Below, in pieces: positions 7,296 to 8,009 of a stretch of 8,009 nucleotides of DNA. This DNA is from Paenalcaligenes sp035301625 (GTDB lineage Bacteria > Pseudomonadota > Gammaproteobacteria > Burkholderiales > Burkholderiaceae_B), in the NCBI GenBank assembly GCA_035301625.1, contig DATGTW010000158.1:1-8009 (forward strand), in the 5' to 3' direction. Each line of letters begins with the position of its first letter. Position 1 is the stretch's first letter. The translations under genes and the position numbers were made by a program. Under the pieces are notes generated by a model, which saw only the letters and a list, made by a program, of their open reading frames with translations, did no database searches and had not been told where the DNA came from.

Positions 7296-8009
7296 AAACG
7301 AAGCGGCACATATTATTGACTGCATTCACTCAGTCGCTTTTGCCGATGAGGTCATTGTGCTTGATTCCGGCAGTACAGATGATACCTGTGCATTAGCTGA
7401 GCAGGCCGGTGCCAAAGTTTTTAAAAGTGCAGATTGGCCCGGCTTTGGTCCTCAGAAAAACCGTGCATTAGACTACGCTCAAGGTGAATGGGTATTGTCA
7501 TTAGATGCAGATGAACGTATTAGCTCTGAACTTGCTCAGCAAATCCTGGCAGTGATTAATCCCACAACAGGGTCCGATAATCGTGATATCCCCGATGCCT
7601 ATGAGCTTTCCAGGATGTCATGTTATGGCGGACGATGGATGCAATATAGTGGTTGGAGACCTGATTTTATATTGCGTTTATTTCGCCGCACCCAAGCCCG
7701 TTTTAGCGATGACCTGGTACATGAAAGTGTTCAGTTTAAGGGGAGGGTGGGACAGTTACAGGGGGTCATCTACCACTACCCTTACGATAGTGTAGAAACG
7801 CACATTAAAAAAATGGATCACTACTCGACTGCAGCCGCGCAAAGCCTATGGGCACGCGGACGCAAGATATCCGTAGTAGGTATCCTGCTCAAGATGTTTT
7901 GGACTTTTGTGCGCGTTTATATTATTCGGCGGGGGTTTTTAGATGGTAAGCAGGGGTTAATCCTGGCATTGATGGCTGCTACAGGCAATATGTATCGCTA
8001 TAGCAAGCT
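7267..8009 (+). CDS. Family-2 glycosyltransferase, LPS core biosynthesis type (WaaE/KdtX-like), 3'-truncated by the window edge
   Basis: This is a GT-A-fold glycosyltransferase that would transfer a sugar from a nucleotide-sugar donor, probably to the lipopolysaccharide inner core at the cytoplasmic face of the inner membrane. The frame is open from GTG 7267 to the edge, giving 247 residues. The N-terminus MRLSVTIITKNEAAHI is the classic first beta strand of the family. DSGSTDDT (33-40) is the nucleotide-binding loop, DADE (80-83) is the DxD-type metal-binding motif, and a later VHES resembles the family's catalytic-region motif. HYPYDSVETHIKKMDHYS followed by a hydrophobic and basic C-terminal stretch (GILLKMFWTFVRVYIIRRG) matches the WaaE/KdtX-like subgroup and suggests peripheral membrane association. 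Such proteins are about 250-260 residues long, so probably only a few residues are missing. The start overlaps dnaE by 29 bases in a different frame. Donor and acceptor sugars cannot be read from the sequence. Related proteins add glucose to heptose, but a role in another surface polysaccharide is possible. Confidence 0.9.
   Translation, partial: MRLSVTIITKNEAAHIIDCIHSVAFADEVIVLDSGSTDDTCALAEQAGAKVFKSADWPGFGPQKNRALDYAQGEWVLSLDADERISSELAQQILAVINPTTGSDNRDIPDAYELSRMSCYGGRWMQYSGWRPDFILRLFRRTQARFSDDLVHESVQFKGRVGQLQGVIYHYPYDSVETHIKKMDHYSTAAAQSLWARGRKISVVGILLKMFWTFVRVYIIRRGFLDGKQGLILALMAATGNMYRYSK

Noticed and set aside
6541..7325. Overlapping open frames in the 3' part of dnaE and over its end (6541-6897 plus, 6919-7119 plus, 6962-7201 minus, 7014-7325 minus).
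   Set aside because: They fall within the conserved OB and C-terminal regions of DnaE and the start of the glycosyltransferase, show no family features, and are shadow frames.
7583..7795. Open frame of 70 codons on the plus strand within the glycosyltransferase.
   Set aside because: It is out of frame with the glycosyltransferase, whose frame is open throughout and carries all the family motifs.
1..8009. Search for a novel accessory system: mobile elements, CRISPR, toxin-antitoxin, defence or retron-like structures, tRNA genes, and DNA-uptake repeats of Neisseria or Haemophilus type.
   Set aside because: None was seen. The window is tightly packed with three conserved core-type genes, and no repeated array or unexplained intergenic region is present.

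Overview
The window holds three consecutive plus-strand genes and almost no non-coding DNA. In order they are the 3' nine-tenths of hrpA (DEAH-box RNA helicase), a complete dnaE (replicative DNA polymerase III alpha subunit), and most of a family-2 glycosyltransferase of the lipopolysaccharide-core type, which runs off the right edge. I saw no tRNA, rRNA, mobile element, CRISPR array, phage gene or defence gene.

The proteins point to a proteobacterium, most likely a betaproteobacterium of the order Burkholderiales, perhaps an Alcaligenaceae-like member with moderate GC. The DnaE N-terminal wording (HSEYSVVDG, ALTDLANLFGLIKFYKA, DDRDKPHR, NQYRGR) resembles the betaproteobacterial form more than the E. 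coli form. A dnaE followed by a lipopolysaccharide glycosyltransferase also differs from the enterobacterial lpxB-rnhB-dnaE-accA order. This assignment comes from memory of family sequences and not from a search, so the order-level call is moderate and the family-level call is weak.

Layout: hrpA occupies 2-3649 and enters from the left after its Walker A motif. A 70-base gap follows with no convincing terminator, promoter or strong ribosome binding site. dnaE occupies 3720-7295 and has an Ala/Thr-rich N-terminal extension before its PHP domain. The glycosyltransferase starts at GTG 7267, inside the 3' end of dnaE in another frame, with an AGGGG Shine-Dalgarno sequence lying within dnaE. The two are therefore probably cotranscribed and translationally coupled.

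The three genes do not form one pathway: they serve RNA/ribosome maintenance, chromosome replication and outer-membrane glycolipid assembly. The window looks like ordinary core genome, and I found no undescribed system. The items most worth a second look are the dnaE/glycosyltransferase overlap, a 20-base perfect palindrome inside hrpA, and a 14-base palindrome just inside the start of dnaE.
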